A program made the translations under genes and the position numbers. From contig NW_024881851.1 in NCBI RefSeq assembly GCF_019059575.1, positions 136,501 through 200,500 on the forward strand: a DNA stretch of 64,000 bases, in the 5' to 3' direction. The notes under the pieces were generated by a model, which saw only the letters and a list, made by a program, of their open reading frames with translations, did not search any database and had not been told where the DNA came from. Position 1 is the first letter of the stretch, and every line of letters starts with the position of its first letter. Below, one piece after another: positions 12,121-22,559 of this stretch. Origin of the DNA: Amphibalanus amphitrite (taxonomy: Eukaryota; Arthropoda; Thecostraca; Balanomorpha; Balanidae).

Positions 12121-13417
12121 CAGGGTGGGGCAGAAAGATTTACCTGTTTGTTTTCAGTCCATCACTTAAAAAGTTATGAACGGATTTTGATACAATTTTG
12201 CATGCAGCTTCCCAACTGACTCATGTATCAACTTTAAGATCGTTTTTACATTTTGTAATAGTTGTTGGTGAGCTATGGCGAAGATGACTAAGTGAGCCCA
12301 AATTGCGGCGCTGAAGTAGACTGGCCACAGCTCCCGAAGCGTTGCCAAACAGCTCGGTGTTGCCGTAAAAACTGTTTGCAGTATAATTAAATGACTTAAA
12401 AAGACAGTGCTAGTGTCGTCGAAGTACATGCCAGGCAGAACAAGGGATTTCCGCTTCAAAAAGCCAGTTGATATCGTGCACAAGAAGGTGTTTCAATTCC
12501 TAGGCGAAGCATGCGCAAACTGCCAAGGGAACTCGTTGTTTAGCCCAGAACCGCCAAGAGAATCATAAACGACGGCTTAGGCTTTATGTCATACAGGATG
12601 CAACGTCGACACCTAATTTCGGCGGCATCCAAGGAAAACCGGCTACACAGGATCCAAAAGACGTTGGAGAAGATCAGGAGCGCCGGTAACAAGGCATTCT
12701 GCTGGTCCAATGACAACATGTTCATGCCTGAGCCCCAGAGACACTCCCAAAGCGTCAACATTTTGGCAGATGGTCCATCCAGCATTGATCCTGCTATTCG
12801 CACCATTTTTTGTTGCTTGAAGCCTGCTGGTGTCATGGTTTGGGCTACCGTCGCATCCGACGGCTCAAAAGGAGCCTTGGTCTTCATCAAGGAGGCTGTG
12901 AAAGTGAATTCAGAGGTTCGAGTCCATCTGCTGGAGGAACATGCTTTGTCTTGGGTCACTCAGTCGTTCTGAGACGGATACGTCTTCGTCCAGGACGGTG
13001 CGCCGCTGCAAACGGCCAACATCGCTCAACCGTGGTGGAAGACCCACATGCCTGGGTTCTGGGACAAAGACATTCGGCCATCATCAAGTCCAGACCTGAA
13101 CCCGATGGACTTCGCAATCTGGGCCATCTTAGAAAGGAGGGTGTGTGCAGTGCCACACAGCAGAATCGCCGCCCTGAAGCTGGCCCTCGAGACGGCACCG
13201 TCGAATCTTGGCGGGGACACAGTGCGGCGCTCGTGCCCCTCCGCAGAGGGACGTTTCGAAGCAGTGGTGAAGGCAAAGGTGACCATATTGAGTCATTATG
13301 CCGTCGCTGAGATGTGTACATGTTACTGCATATATGTGCCAGGAAACAATTTGATATCTTTGTTCGGGGCCGAAATATTTAAGAAAATCAAGAGGTAAAT
13401 CTTTCTGCCCCACCCTG
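12121..13417 (+). mobile_element. Mariner-like transposon, moderately intact
   Basis: The inverted ends read CAGGGTGGGGCAGAAAGATT and lie between TA dinucleotides at 12119-12120 and 13418-13419. The 1297-base length is typical of mariner elements. The flanking AGGTCA-type sequence rejoins cleanly when the element is removed. Confidence 0.9.
12275..13398 (+). pseudogene. Mariner-type transposase, disrupted
   Basis: The likely start is ATG 12275, followed by a helix-turn-helix-like segment (SRSVAKQLGVAVKTV) broken by stops and at least one frame change. From 12586 to 13398 one frame runs to the end of the gene with a single TGA at 12970-12972. It contains VMVWATVASDG, then VFVQDGAPLQTAN, then SSPDLNPMDFAIW. 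There are 37 residues between the Asp of QDG and the Asp of NPMD, a DD37D spacing as described for maT-type mariners. The few lesions suggest a fairly recent inactivation. Confidence 0.85.
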
Positions 13418-13562
13418 TATCTGAAATTTTCACATGTGCGGAAATGATGTATGAACATGTGTACCGCGCCCGCCGTTTTCGAGATATTTGCGAAAAACCT
13501 GAGTTGGGGGCGTAAACCCCCCCCCCAGCAATTTAGGCACGGGTGAATCGGGCACGGATTAA

Positions 13563-14070
13563 TCCATTATTGACTATTGAGATTACCATGAGCGTGAATT
13601 TGTAGCTGGGTATATGCCTACATTCATGCAGGCATAAGAGTTTTCACATCTCTTATGAAAGCTTATAATGAGATCAATACGAATGATGCCCTCTTGAATA
13701 AGCTCTTGGGAACTAACAGAGAGAGGAAGGACTCCTGATAACACGGCCATATGTAGATACTATAGATAGATAGGTACTGCTGATACCAGCCGGCCCTTTG
13801 TTGGTCTAGGCGTAAGAATCTTGGTCTAGGCAAGGCTAATAGAACTCCCATAGAGCTATAGGTCTAGGTCTGACTTTTAGATGTGCGAACTGTGATTTTG
13901 GTGCAAAATGCAAACACACTGAGCAGATGTGTTTGAAAGCTTCGTCATTGACTCATTACCTACCTAAAGTGGAAGTTCGGATGACTCGGAAAATGTTGCT
14001 TGAAAGTTGAAACTGCATTCGTGCTAGTATAGAAAACTTGACGCTAACTATCTATTCCATTTTTTATTAA
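13563..14070. other. Unassigned spacer
   Basis: I see no gene, repeat terminus or regulatory motif that I can support. It ends in the TTAA at 14067-14070 that flanks the next element. Confidence 0.3.
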
Positions 14071-14142
14071 AGGGACTATCCCACCTTTACATTAGGTTTG
14101 AGTTGAGATAGCCAAGTTTTCGGCGAGGTTCAGAAACCACTA

Positions 14143-15700
14143 TCTATCTAGGTTGCAACCCCCGCGGCCTCGTGGTGTTGAAGAAATTCGTTCCCTTCAT
14201 TTGAAAATGGGCCTTGTACAAGGCCCAATCTCTTAACCATTAACGGCATTCTGATGACGTCATTTGCCCTTTGAACGCCTCTTACGCATTCGAGTAGAGT
14301 ATCACTTGATTTACGAATAAGCTGGCGTTGGCTGACTCGGCGCCCCGGCGGCACCCAGCGGCGGCCTCGGCGATAATCTTGGGTTTGGACTTGGGTTTGG
14401 ATAAATTTACCGTTTGTTTTATTTTTTCAATTTGTTTCCATTTCCTGAAATGGAAACAAGTTGAAGATTTGCTTGTCTAAGGCAGCAAGATTTATAAACA
14501 TCGCCAAATTTATCATATGCAATTGGAGCTTGTTTCAGTTTTTATAGCAGGGTCATGAATATGATACAATTTTATTTCAATGGTAGATTCGTCATGGTAC
14601 AGTACAATTTCAGTGGTAATTTCGAGTAATTTATGTCATTGAATTGAAACTGCAAGTACATCCCACAAAAGAGCTTATCCTCTTCAAGTTTCAGTCTTGA
14701 TCCGACTGATTTGTCAAGAGTGCGAAAAGTGAGGCGACAAAAGAGAGCTACAGGTTTTTCAAGATTTAAGTGTTCTTGAATAGCAGGTTATACAACATTG
14801 TGCTGTGACATAACCACTGGGCCTTGTGCCCCCTGTGACAGAGCCCCTGCATCAGCTGGTCTGACACGGCTGGGCTCGCAAGTCACAAAGAACGTCTTGG
14901 TGCTCTTAATTATGATTGATGATTGTGCTGTGAAAGAAGGGTACCTACATGGCAAAATACATTTGTATGTAATTTCTTGCCACAGCACCCACCTACATGT
15001 ACATTTTTGTTGTCTTTGTGTGAAAAATGAATATATTTTAAGGAAATTAAGGCATTTCTGTTTAAAGCATGCAGAAATTCATGTGTGATGCTGTCCTGGT
15101 AACTCATGTGGAACAGAACAGGCTGCAGACTCAGATCGTGCTTGAACAGAGACAATCATCAGTTATCTACATATGCACATGCTTTGTAAGTTCCCTGCCT
15201 TTTCCCAGATTCTACTTGCTAGTTGTGAAAAGGATCGGACAAGGCAAGGTACTCATGCTCATGGTGCCACCATATGCAATTACTGACAGGTGAATTCGGT
15301 GACTAAAATCCTTAACGCTCTATGGATAATTATTCTGCTCTTATGTTCAGTATGTTGATATCAGAAACTCGCCGAGGTAACCTGCCCTGTGGCATTTCTT
15401 AGTTCAAAAATGTAAGCATTACACTCATCAGTCATGTAACTTGTATTTACATCCATGAACAAACAATGTGCAAAGGAGCTACCCAACCAGGTACAAGCAG
15501 TAGTGTCTACAGCGTAGCGCGTACCGCCTCCGCAAGGGGCGCGCCCCTCTACAATGGGCATGCGCGAACTCCTTCTCTGCAACGGGCGCGCCGGCGAACG
15601 TACGCGAGCGATCACGGGTCGCCACCACCAGCTGGCGACTGACGGCGCAAGGCCATAAAAGTACGACGGCGGGCCCGGCAGCAGCCGGCGCTCGGCAGGC
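14143..15700. other. Sequence without recognised genes
   Basis: The first 1.3 kb is AT-rich and shows no supported feature. From about 15500 it becomes CpG-rich, with CATAAAAG near 15653 that could be a TATA-like element. Only its composition supports a promoter. Confidence 0.25.
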
Positions 15701-15737
15701 GCTACAGCGCGCGTTGTGGGGGGGGGGAGGCGTTGGA

Positions 15738-15840
15738 CGCGGGATGGGCGCACAGTCGCGCACCACGACCGACGGCGACATCACCTGCTGCGTCTGGCTC
15801 GGCGAGCGCAGCTGGGAGCCGGCTGGAACAGACAGAGCGG
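15738..15840 (+). CDS. Candidate VPS13B-like exon piece, plus strand
   Basis: The plus-strand frame includes DGDITCCVWLGERSW. This loosely resembles a VPS13B stretch that precedes the VHR-containing segment found at 16043. Splice boundaries are not clear and the match is short, so this is a weak call. Confidence 0.25.
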
Positions 15841-16042
15841 CGTCACCCGGCGGAGAGACACGCGGGGGACGGGACAGACAGACACACGGGCCGACAAACT
15901 GGGAGAGATTCGAACGCCCGCACGGCAGCAGGGCAGGGAGCAAACATGCCCGCTATATTCACGTGTCGATTTTCATGACGTCAGTCTTGAGCACAAGCTG
16001 ACTTCATCCCTACATCCCGTTTTACTTATAATCATAATTGAG

Positions 16043-16126
16043 GTCCTGGATCGGTACACCGGCTCAGTCACCTGTTGACGGCGGCGCACAGCGTGACCTA
16101 CCCGCTCTTCAGCCGGCCCCAGCAGG
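16043..16126 (+). CDS. VPS13B: VPS13B-like exon, plus-strand copy
   Basis: Between a GAG acceptor and the donor GTGAGT the frame reads PGSVHRLSHLLTAAHSVTYP and then LFSRPQQ. As I recall the family, this resembles the VPS13B segment with SAVHRIL and YSR. A near-identical exon with its donor lies on the opposite strand at 18482-18544. The two form an inverted duplication around the other VPS13B-like exons. Confidence 0.5.
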
Positions 16127-16249
16127 GTGAGTAGTGAGTACTAATACCCGCCCCCATGCCAATGCCAAAATCACTAGCACTGAGAGTTTTATGGAAAAGC
16201 TCTCCTCAGCGGCCGGTATGAGCTGGCCGTGCGGCGGCCGCGACTGACC

Positions 16250-17128
16250 TGCGGCCGCTGAAGGTCTGGTGAGTCGGACGGACACCTCCGGCACTGTCGG
16301 CAGGGCGGCCGATTTGAGCGCAGCGCTGTCCAGTCGGACTGACGGCAGCACAGAGACCAGCTGTCCGTGCAGGCAGTACCGGTGGCCCGAGTCGCTACTG
16401 CTGCGGACCCGGCCCGGTACCGGCGCCGGGTGGTGGCCGGCCGCGGCGGGGAGCGGGTCCGCCGTCCGCTCCGCGTCCCCGGCCGCCCCGCCGCCGCTCT
16501 CTGGACCGGCCGGAACGGTGACGGTGACCGCGCTGATCTGAAGGCGCACCTCCAGACGCTCCAGGGCCGGCAGCCAGGCCAAAGTCGGAGCGGCGGGCGG
16601 CGCCGGCGGAGTGGGGGAGACGGCCGCCGCAGCGGGAGTGTTGGGTGACACTGCAGGTAGGTTCCTCTCCGTGGTGTCGCTCCGTGCCGATCGCGAGGTA
16701 CCTGAGTGTCCGTGCGGCCGGGGCACATCCACGGCCGGCGAGCGGCGGCGGCGGCGGCGGCTGGGGCAGTGGCGGCGGCGCCGGGCCACTCAGCTGCTGG
16801 CCAGCTGAGTGGCCAGGGACAGCCAGAGCAGCAGTGCCGGCTGCCAGCAGAGCAGGGCCGGCTCGGAGACGACCACCAGCAGCGGGCAGCTGTCCGCGGC
16901 GGCGGCAGCTGTCGGCAGCTGCAGCAGCGCCCGTACCGCCCGCTCGCCGCCGGGAGCCGGCGCGTCGGCCGCCTGGGGCGCGGCCAGCACGGGCCGGCCG
17001 TCCAGCTGACAGCGCACCGGGCGGCGCCGGCCCAGCACCGCCGCTGTCCCAGCGGCGGCAGCTGGGCGGGCTGGCCGTCGGCCGCGGCCGAGACCAGCAC
17101 CGCCTGGTCAGCCGTCACCTGTAGGGCG
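16250..17128 (-). CDS. VPS13B: VPS13B-like GC-rich exon region
   Basis: From about 17128 down to 16790 the minus strand reads VTADQAVLVSAAADGQ in one frame, then in another frame RCQLDGRPVLAAP and a hydrophobic stretch LLVVVSEPALL, LLLWLSLA. From about 16640 to 16250 it reads LERLEVRLQISAVTVTVP and GHRYCLHGQLVSVLPSVRL. Frame changes between these pieces mean that either small introns or lesions are present. Exact boundaries cannot be fixed. Confidence 0.4.
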
Positions 17129-18544
17129 CACGGGGAAAAGGGATACAGTCAGGAGCCGCGGCCGTAGTTATTTATTTCCAATCGACAACAGGGCATTGGA
17201 GCAGTGTTCCCGCCACTTCTAATGAGTAGTTATGTCGAGCCTTCCACAGTGTACTTCACAACTAGAAAACGCACTCAACAATAATCACACAACAACGGCA
17301 CACTCTCAGGGCCATTCTAACAAAACACCCGCGGTTATAATTAGCATTACTCGGTATAATGACTGACCGTGCATCGTGTGTGGACGTGGCAGTTGTAGAG
17401 CAGCGCAGCGGTCGGCCGGCGCCGCTCAAGCTGGGAGACACACCGGCACAGCCGGGACAGGTACATGGGCTGCTGCTCGTTCCACTGGATCGTCTGACAG
17501 CGCAGCTGGAGACGCACCTCACCGGCCTGAGGACGGGGGAACCGGGACAGATAAACAATACACCAGCAATGCTGGGAGACGCACCTCACCGGCCTGGGGA
17601 CGGGGGAGGACTGGGTGATACAACCGGGACAGACAAATAACACAGCTGCTGTAGACGTATATACCTCCCCGGCCTGGTGACCGCGCGCGGGTGATGCGAC
17701 CTCATAGATCAACAGCGATCAGCCGGATCATCGGAGCAAAAAAGCACGCATCTCAGGAGCCCATCTCCTTGCAAGTCTGCGATCATATCTCAACGCCTAA
17801 CTGCAGCAGCTCTTCAAACAATGCAGCTGATGCTGCCTTTTCGAACATCCCCGCTATGCACGGACCCACGCCGCCCAGCTCCCCGTTGGCGGCCACCACT
17901 GTCAGCCGCCGCCCCTTCCACCGCTGCGCGGAGACCCACCTTTTCCAAGTCTCCATGGCCAGCCACCACGGTGACTCGCGGCTCCAGCACCGTCAGCTAC
18001 AGGCCGCGAGCCGAGGTGTTGGCCTCCAGCGCCGCCGCCTCCCCGTGCGGCACTGGGCCCGGGCGGGCCTCTCCGTCCGCTGCGGGAGAGGGCAGAGGGT
18101 AGAGGAGAAGGTCAGGGCGGGCCTCCCCGCCTGCAGCAAAACAGGGGGAAGGAGCGGTCAGGTGGGTCTCCCCGTCCGCTGCAGGAGAGGGCAGAGGGGC
18201 GTTAGTGATAGTGGGCAGATGAAACGGAATGTTTATTTCAAAGATATACGCTTTTTCACTAGTACGGCAACTACACTTCTCAGAGGTGAAAATCGCTGAT
18301 ATAATTGGGACGCACTGCCGAAAAAGAAGGAACTTGCAAGTCACAAGCAGCGATGGGGACGACTCATGAAGAACAGTGCATCATGTTAAACAACTTCAAG
18401 CTAACTCTGAGCGTTACTCAGTACACACTACTCACCCTGCTGGGGCCGGCTGCAGGGCGGGTATTGGTACTCACTACTCACCCTGCTGGGCCGGCTGTAG
18501 GGCGGGTAGGTGACGCTGTGCGCCGCCGTCAACAGGTGACTGAG
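16250..18544 (-). CDS. VPS13B: VPS13B-like gene, internal exons
   Basis: VPS13B is a very large bridge-like lipid-transfer protein that works at Golgi and endosomal membranes. On the minus strand, exon-like units appear in the order 18544-18482, 17996-17940, 17526-17368, then about 17128-16790 and about 16640-16250. Key readings are LSHLLTAAHSV, LTVLEPRVTVVAG, EVRLQLRCQTIQW with QPMYLSRL and LLYNCHVH, and SCPLLVVVSEPALL with LLLWLSL. The order and spacing agree with my recollection of the corresponding part of human VPS13B. The first three units are all multiples of three and phase 0. The last two regions need frame changes, so exon limits there are uncertain and part of the locus may be decayed. 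The rest of this long gene is not in the window. Confidence 0.55.
17368..17526 (-). CDS. VPS13B: VPS13B-like exon (EVRLQLRCQTIQW)
   Basis: A 159-base minus-strand exon follows GTCCTCAG and precedes GTCAGT. It has no stop in 53 codons. QQPMYLSRL followed by AALLYNCHVH resembles the family's VPMYAEQL and LLHYCYVH region. Two further copies of its acceptor and first codons lie just upstream. Confidence 0.55.
17516..17690 (-). repeat. Three tandem copies of a splice acceptor and exon start
   Basis: On the minus strand AG followed by GCCGGTGAGGT-like sequence occurs three times, with the AG/exon boundary near 17668, 17587 and 17526. Only the last opens the 159-base exon. The outer copies still carry an AG acceptor and the AGEV codons. 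Confidence 0.65.
17940..17996 (-). CDS. VPS13B: VPS13B-like exon (LTVLEPRVTVV)
   Basis: A 57-base minus-strand exon lies between CGGCCTGTAG and GTGGGT. It encodes 19 codons ending HGDLEK. Support is the splice consensus at both ends and its position between neighbouring VPS13B-like exons. Confidence 0.4.
18425..18530 (-). repeat. Two tandem copies of an exon end and donor
   Basis: The minus-strand string CAGCCGGCCC(C)AGCAGGGTGAGTAG occurs twice, 46 bases apart. The second copy lies in the intron but retains a full donor consensus. Confidence 0.65.
18482..18544 (-). CDS. VPS13B: VPS13B-like exon (LSHLLTAAHSV)
   Basis: The minus-strand acceptor is TTTCTGACAG and the donor is GTGAGTAG. The exon is 63 bases, 21 codons. 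Its 3' end and donor are repeated once more 46 bases downstream (donor at 18434-18435). The plus-strand copy has one extra C near its end, so the two copies differ in exit phase. Confidence 0.5.
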
Positions 18545-18639
18545 CTGTCAGAAAGTCACACGTCAATAAACGAGTCCTTTCTACACGCTGTGTCTAAATC
18601 ACTCTAATGGACGTTACAAAAACACGCCAGGATTCTACG

Positions 18640-18830
18640 ATCCTTGTCCAGTTTCTGCAGCAGCAGCGCGAGTCACTGGCAGCGCTGTTGCTGCCAGACG
18701 ACGGCCGTCGGCGCCCGGCGCACGCGCGCCGCGCACCGGTCGACGTGTCAGCTGGTAGCGGCTGTGCGCTGCCAACCCCGGCGCAGCAGCTGGCGGAACA
18801 CGACAACCTGGCGGGACGCATGGCCGGGTC
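18640..18830 (-). other. Exon-like GC-rich segment, unassigned
   Basis: The minus strand reads RCAARVRRAPTAVVWQQQRC and, after a TGA, LALLLQKLDKDRR. It looks like decayed coding sequence and may belong to the adjacent VPS13B-like locus, but I cannot place it. Confidence 0.25.
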
Positions 18831-20100
18831 AGAGGGGGAGTGGGAGCCGACAGGGTCAGCCACATCACAGTGGATGCCTACCTCACCCCACACTGACAAA
18901 GTGCCACCATGCCAGGAAAATGTTTCACCTCAGAACAGCATGAACCTAGAAAGAAAACAGGATTGCATAGCTCCTGTATAGAATAGTCATAGACATAAAG
19001 CTAAAAGCATAGACTCAAATTATTGAGCCATGGCCAAGATTTTACTGAGGGAGGGGCCACAGGTCGCGGCCTAGTGTCGTACCCCCTCCAAAAAGGAAAA
19101 CTCGGATTTGGCCCACTATTTTTGGGGGTATGGTACAGCTATTTTTATTTATATTTTATTTAATTTCTCGCCTTTGGGGGAGACCATGACAGCCGTGGCC
19201 ACTCCCTTGGCTACATCCCTACATTGAACGAAGAAGCAAATTGAAGAAGCAGCTTTGACCATAGGCGCAAACATAATATGGAACAGACTACATTTTTATG
19301 TAATATGTTATGAAGTCAACATTGCATGCTTTATATAGGCAATCTTATCTTCACCAATCCATTTTGTTAAGCACTTATCTACTTTTCTAGTTTCAATTGA
19401 TTGGTCAATGCTTGTAATGTATACATAATTATCAGCATTCAAATATATGATGCTGAGACATGTTCAATCTCTGACCAACTCCCTGTATACAAAAGATATA
19501 ATTGTAGCATTATGCATAGGGTCATAACTTACTGATCACTTTCTGTCAACAGCCTGCAAGCAGCATTGCGATCTTCCCTCCGCAGTGACGGAGACCTCTG
19601 TCATGTGCGCATGGTGTGTTGTGTTGTGTTGGCATTCAAGAAATTTCAACAGCTAAGAAGGAAAAACAAAACATTTCTTTAAATACCTGCATGTTTGCTA
19701 TAATAGCAAGCTAGGATGCAATGAGTAAAAGTATACAAAAATCACAATCAATAGGTTCAGAATGGAATAGGTTGTGAGGTGTTACTGTAGTAGGCTGGTT
19801 GAAAGGTTTGTATGTTGTAGACATCTGGCATGGGGGTTTTAGGTTGGTATTAAAGGTATTACAAACTTTTCAGGAAAGTAGGTAAGGTTAGGTCAGGAAT
19901 GTTGGTTATTTTCATTCAAATTTCACACTTGTTCACTTTAATTGTATTCCAAATTGACACAAATTTTTTAAAAGTTATGGTGAAAATATGTTCCTTTCCT
20001 ATGTGAATTGTGATGTTAGTATTTGAATTTTATATGCAGGAAGTCAAACATACTTACATTGACTATCATACCACCAACTACAAAATGCCCAGAGACACTT
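18831..20100. other. AT-rich spacer
   Basis: No gene or repeat terminus that I can support. ORFs are short and composition is AT-rich throughout. Confidence 0.3.
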
Positions 20101-20357
20101 TTGTTATTGTATGAGCCGCGTCATATTTGAAAGCAAATATATTTGCTGCCAAATTTCCCCCTTCATTGGCATGAAGTAAATCCTTCATTACGTCACAGAT
20201 CCGATCTAAATGACGTCACGATGAAATATAAAAGTCGCAATATTTCAAAAAGTATACGATGAAAACGCGTAAAAACTTGCAGAATTCGTCACAATGCCCT
20301 AAGTAACATTTCCGAATCCTAAACGGGATTTTTTCGAAGGTGGGATAGTCCCTTTAA

Positions 20358-20851
20358 TGTGCCATGGCCATGGAAATGGTCATGGCAGTACGAAGAAAAT
20401 GTACATACGTTGAGCTGCATTGTGATTGCTTCGTCGCGGTTTTGCTGCGTTTTAGTTCAAAAGCGTTACATAAATGGCGCCGCCGGGACAAACAAAAATC
20501 GCGCGTCTTTCCAAGGCCATATACCTTTCTGCTACAACCAAGGCTATTACAACACGAGGTGAGGTCTGGCAAATAATGAATGTTTTAGGGGGTGGGGGGC
20601 TAGGGCCTAACAGAGCGTCGGCATTATTTCTCATGCAAGGAGAAATAATCCAAGGAGGCCCGTGCACTGTGTTCCTGTGTTGTGTTTGACCCGTTTGGCC
20701 CCTTAGTTTGAGTTAGAAAGGTGGGAGGTAAGCGGCGTCCCAAGGGTTGTGAAAATCACATCGAAAATATTTTTGTTAAGTCTAAGCCTTTTAGATCATG
20801 AGGTATGTATGTATTTATCTAAACGTCAACAGGTATCACACCCAGTTACAG
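20358..20851. other. Unassigned spacer
   Basis: Several short overlapping ORFs occur on both strands without motifs. It leads into the inverted repeat that starts near 20852. Confidence 0.3.
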
Positions 20852-22343
20852 AGGTATCGGTAACCCTGGCGCTTGCCCTGGCGTCACCGGTAGCGTTTTC
20901 GTTCAAGGTTAAGGTTTCCTGTATTAGGCAGTATTAGGCCACCGTGCCAAGCCGAAGCATGCTGTGACGTCACTGGGTAAGAGAACGTACCACGCTATCA
21001 GTATCGATTGAGACTCAGATAGACTCAGAACGACTCAGGCAGACTCAAACTGACTCAGACCGACTCAACTGACTCAAATAGATTCCGATCGACTCAGACC
21101 GACTCAGAACGACCCAAACTGACTTAGACCGACTCAGCCAACTCAAATCGATTCCAATCGACTCAGACCGACTCAGAACGACTCAACCGACTCAAATAGA
21201 TTCCGACCGACTCAGAACGACTCAAACTGACTCAGACCGACTCAACCGACTCAAATCGATTCCGATCGACTCAGAACGACTCAGGCAGACTCAAACCGAC
21301 TCAGGCAGACTCAAACCGACTCAGGCAGACTCAAACTGACTCGACCGACTCAGAACGACTCAAACTGACTCAGACCGACTCAACCGACTCAAATCGACTC
21401 CGATCGACTCAGACCGACTCAGAACGACTCAAACTGACTCAGACCGACTCAACCGTCTCAAATCGATTCCGATCGACGCAGACAGACTCAGAACGACTCA
21501 GGCAAACTCAAACCGACTCAGGTAGACTCAAACTGACTCGATTTGAGTCGGTTGAGTCGGTTTGAATCCGCCTGTGTCTGTCTGAGTCGTTCTGAGTCTT
21601 TCTGAGTCGCTCGGAATCTATCTGAATCAGTCTGAGACTGCCTGAGTCGGTTTGAGTCTGCCTGAGTATCTGAATCGGCCCGAGTCTGCCTTAGTCGGTT
21701 TGAGTCTGCCTGAGTCGTTCTGAGTCTGTCTGAGTCTGCCTGAGTCATTCTGAGTCTGCCTGAGTCGCTCGGAATCGATTTGAGTCGGTTTGAGTCCGCC
21801 TGAGTCGTTCTGAGTCGGTCTGAGTCGATCGGAATCGATTTGAGTCGGTTGAGTCGGTCTGAGTCGGTCTGAGTCAGTTTGAGTCGGTCTGAGTCAGTTT
21901 GAGTCTGTCTGAGTCGGTCGAGTCAGTTTGAGTCTGCCTGAGTCAGTTTGAGTCTGCCTGAGTCGTTCTGAGTCTGTCTGAGTCGATCGGAATCGATCGG
22001 AATCTATTTGAGTCGGTTGAGTCGTTCTGAGTCGGTCTGAGTCGATCGGAATCGATTTGAGTCGGTTGAGTCTGTCTGAGTCAGTTTGGGTCGTTCTGAG
22101 TCGATCTGAGTCGATCGGAATCTATTTGAGTCGGTTGAGTCTGCCTGAGTCAGTTTGAGTCTGCCTGAGTCGTTCTGAGTCTATCCGAGTCTCAGTCGAT
22201 ACTGATAGCGTGGTACGTTCTCTTACCCAGTGACGTCACAGCATGCTACGGCATGGCACGGTGGCCTAATACTGCCTAATGCAGGAAACCTTAACCTTGA
22301 ACGAAAACGCTACCGGTGACGCCAGGGTTACCGATACCGTTAC
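20852..22343. repeat. Foldback element with GACTC minisatellite arms
   Basis: The outer arms are about 150 bases of unique sequence (GTATCGGTAACCCTGGCG on the left, its complement on the right) that include TGACGTCAC and a GAACGTACC block. Inside, the left half is a tandem array of GACTCA(G/A)xCx-type units and the right half is the same array in reverse complement. The turn point is GACTCGATTTGAGTC at 21535-21549. The whole is a near-perfect 1.5-kb palindrome. Many units contain TGACTCA, the AP-1 consensus. No target duplication was identified. Confidence 0.85.
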
Positions 22344-22559
22344 AGACGTAGTCATTGATTAAAACGAATAAATACATGTGCACATGAGTAGTCAAATAAT
22401 CATCACAGGGCCTAGGGTTAAGAAAATGGCCAAGAGATGTCGTAAAAGTCCCACGACTATCAAACAGGTCAGCACCAGCCATGTTCGTGATGTTCCTATA
22501 CATTTCATTGATGCGCCGAGGCAATCGGCAAAACATGCCTGCTCTGAGTCAGGCGCGGA

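Larger units (their letters stand above)
7794..13562. mobile_element. Block of AGGTCA-rich elements
   Basis: Several family members lie head to tail. TTAACCCGCGCCGTGCTGG at 7794 opens the block. Further G-run/C-run hairpins near 9565, 10374, 10935, 11882 and 13505 mark internal ends. Two mariner-type elements interrupt it at TA dinucleotides. Removing them restores the family sequence across each site, which shows that they inserted later. Confidence 0.65.
14071..20353. mobile_element. TTAA-flanked inverted ends, 6.3 kb apart
   Basis: The left end is AGGGACTATCCCACCTTTAC and the right end is the complement, GGTGGGATAGTCCCT. Each is flanked by TTAA (14067-14070 and 20354-20357). The first 70 bases resemble the right end of the element at 52301-53248, and the last 250 bases share its TGACGTCA-containing style of interior. 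The interval also contains GC-rich exon-like sequence of a VPS13B-like gene. It is either one MITE split by a large insertion, a long TTAA element that captured gene sequence, or two separate partial copies. Confidence 0.5.

Noticed and set aside
16189-17118. Minus-strand frame of 309 codons
   Set aside because: It is very rich in Arg, Pro and Ala through GC bias. The recognisable VPS13B-like words lie in other frames over most of its length.
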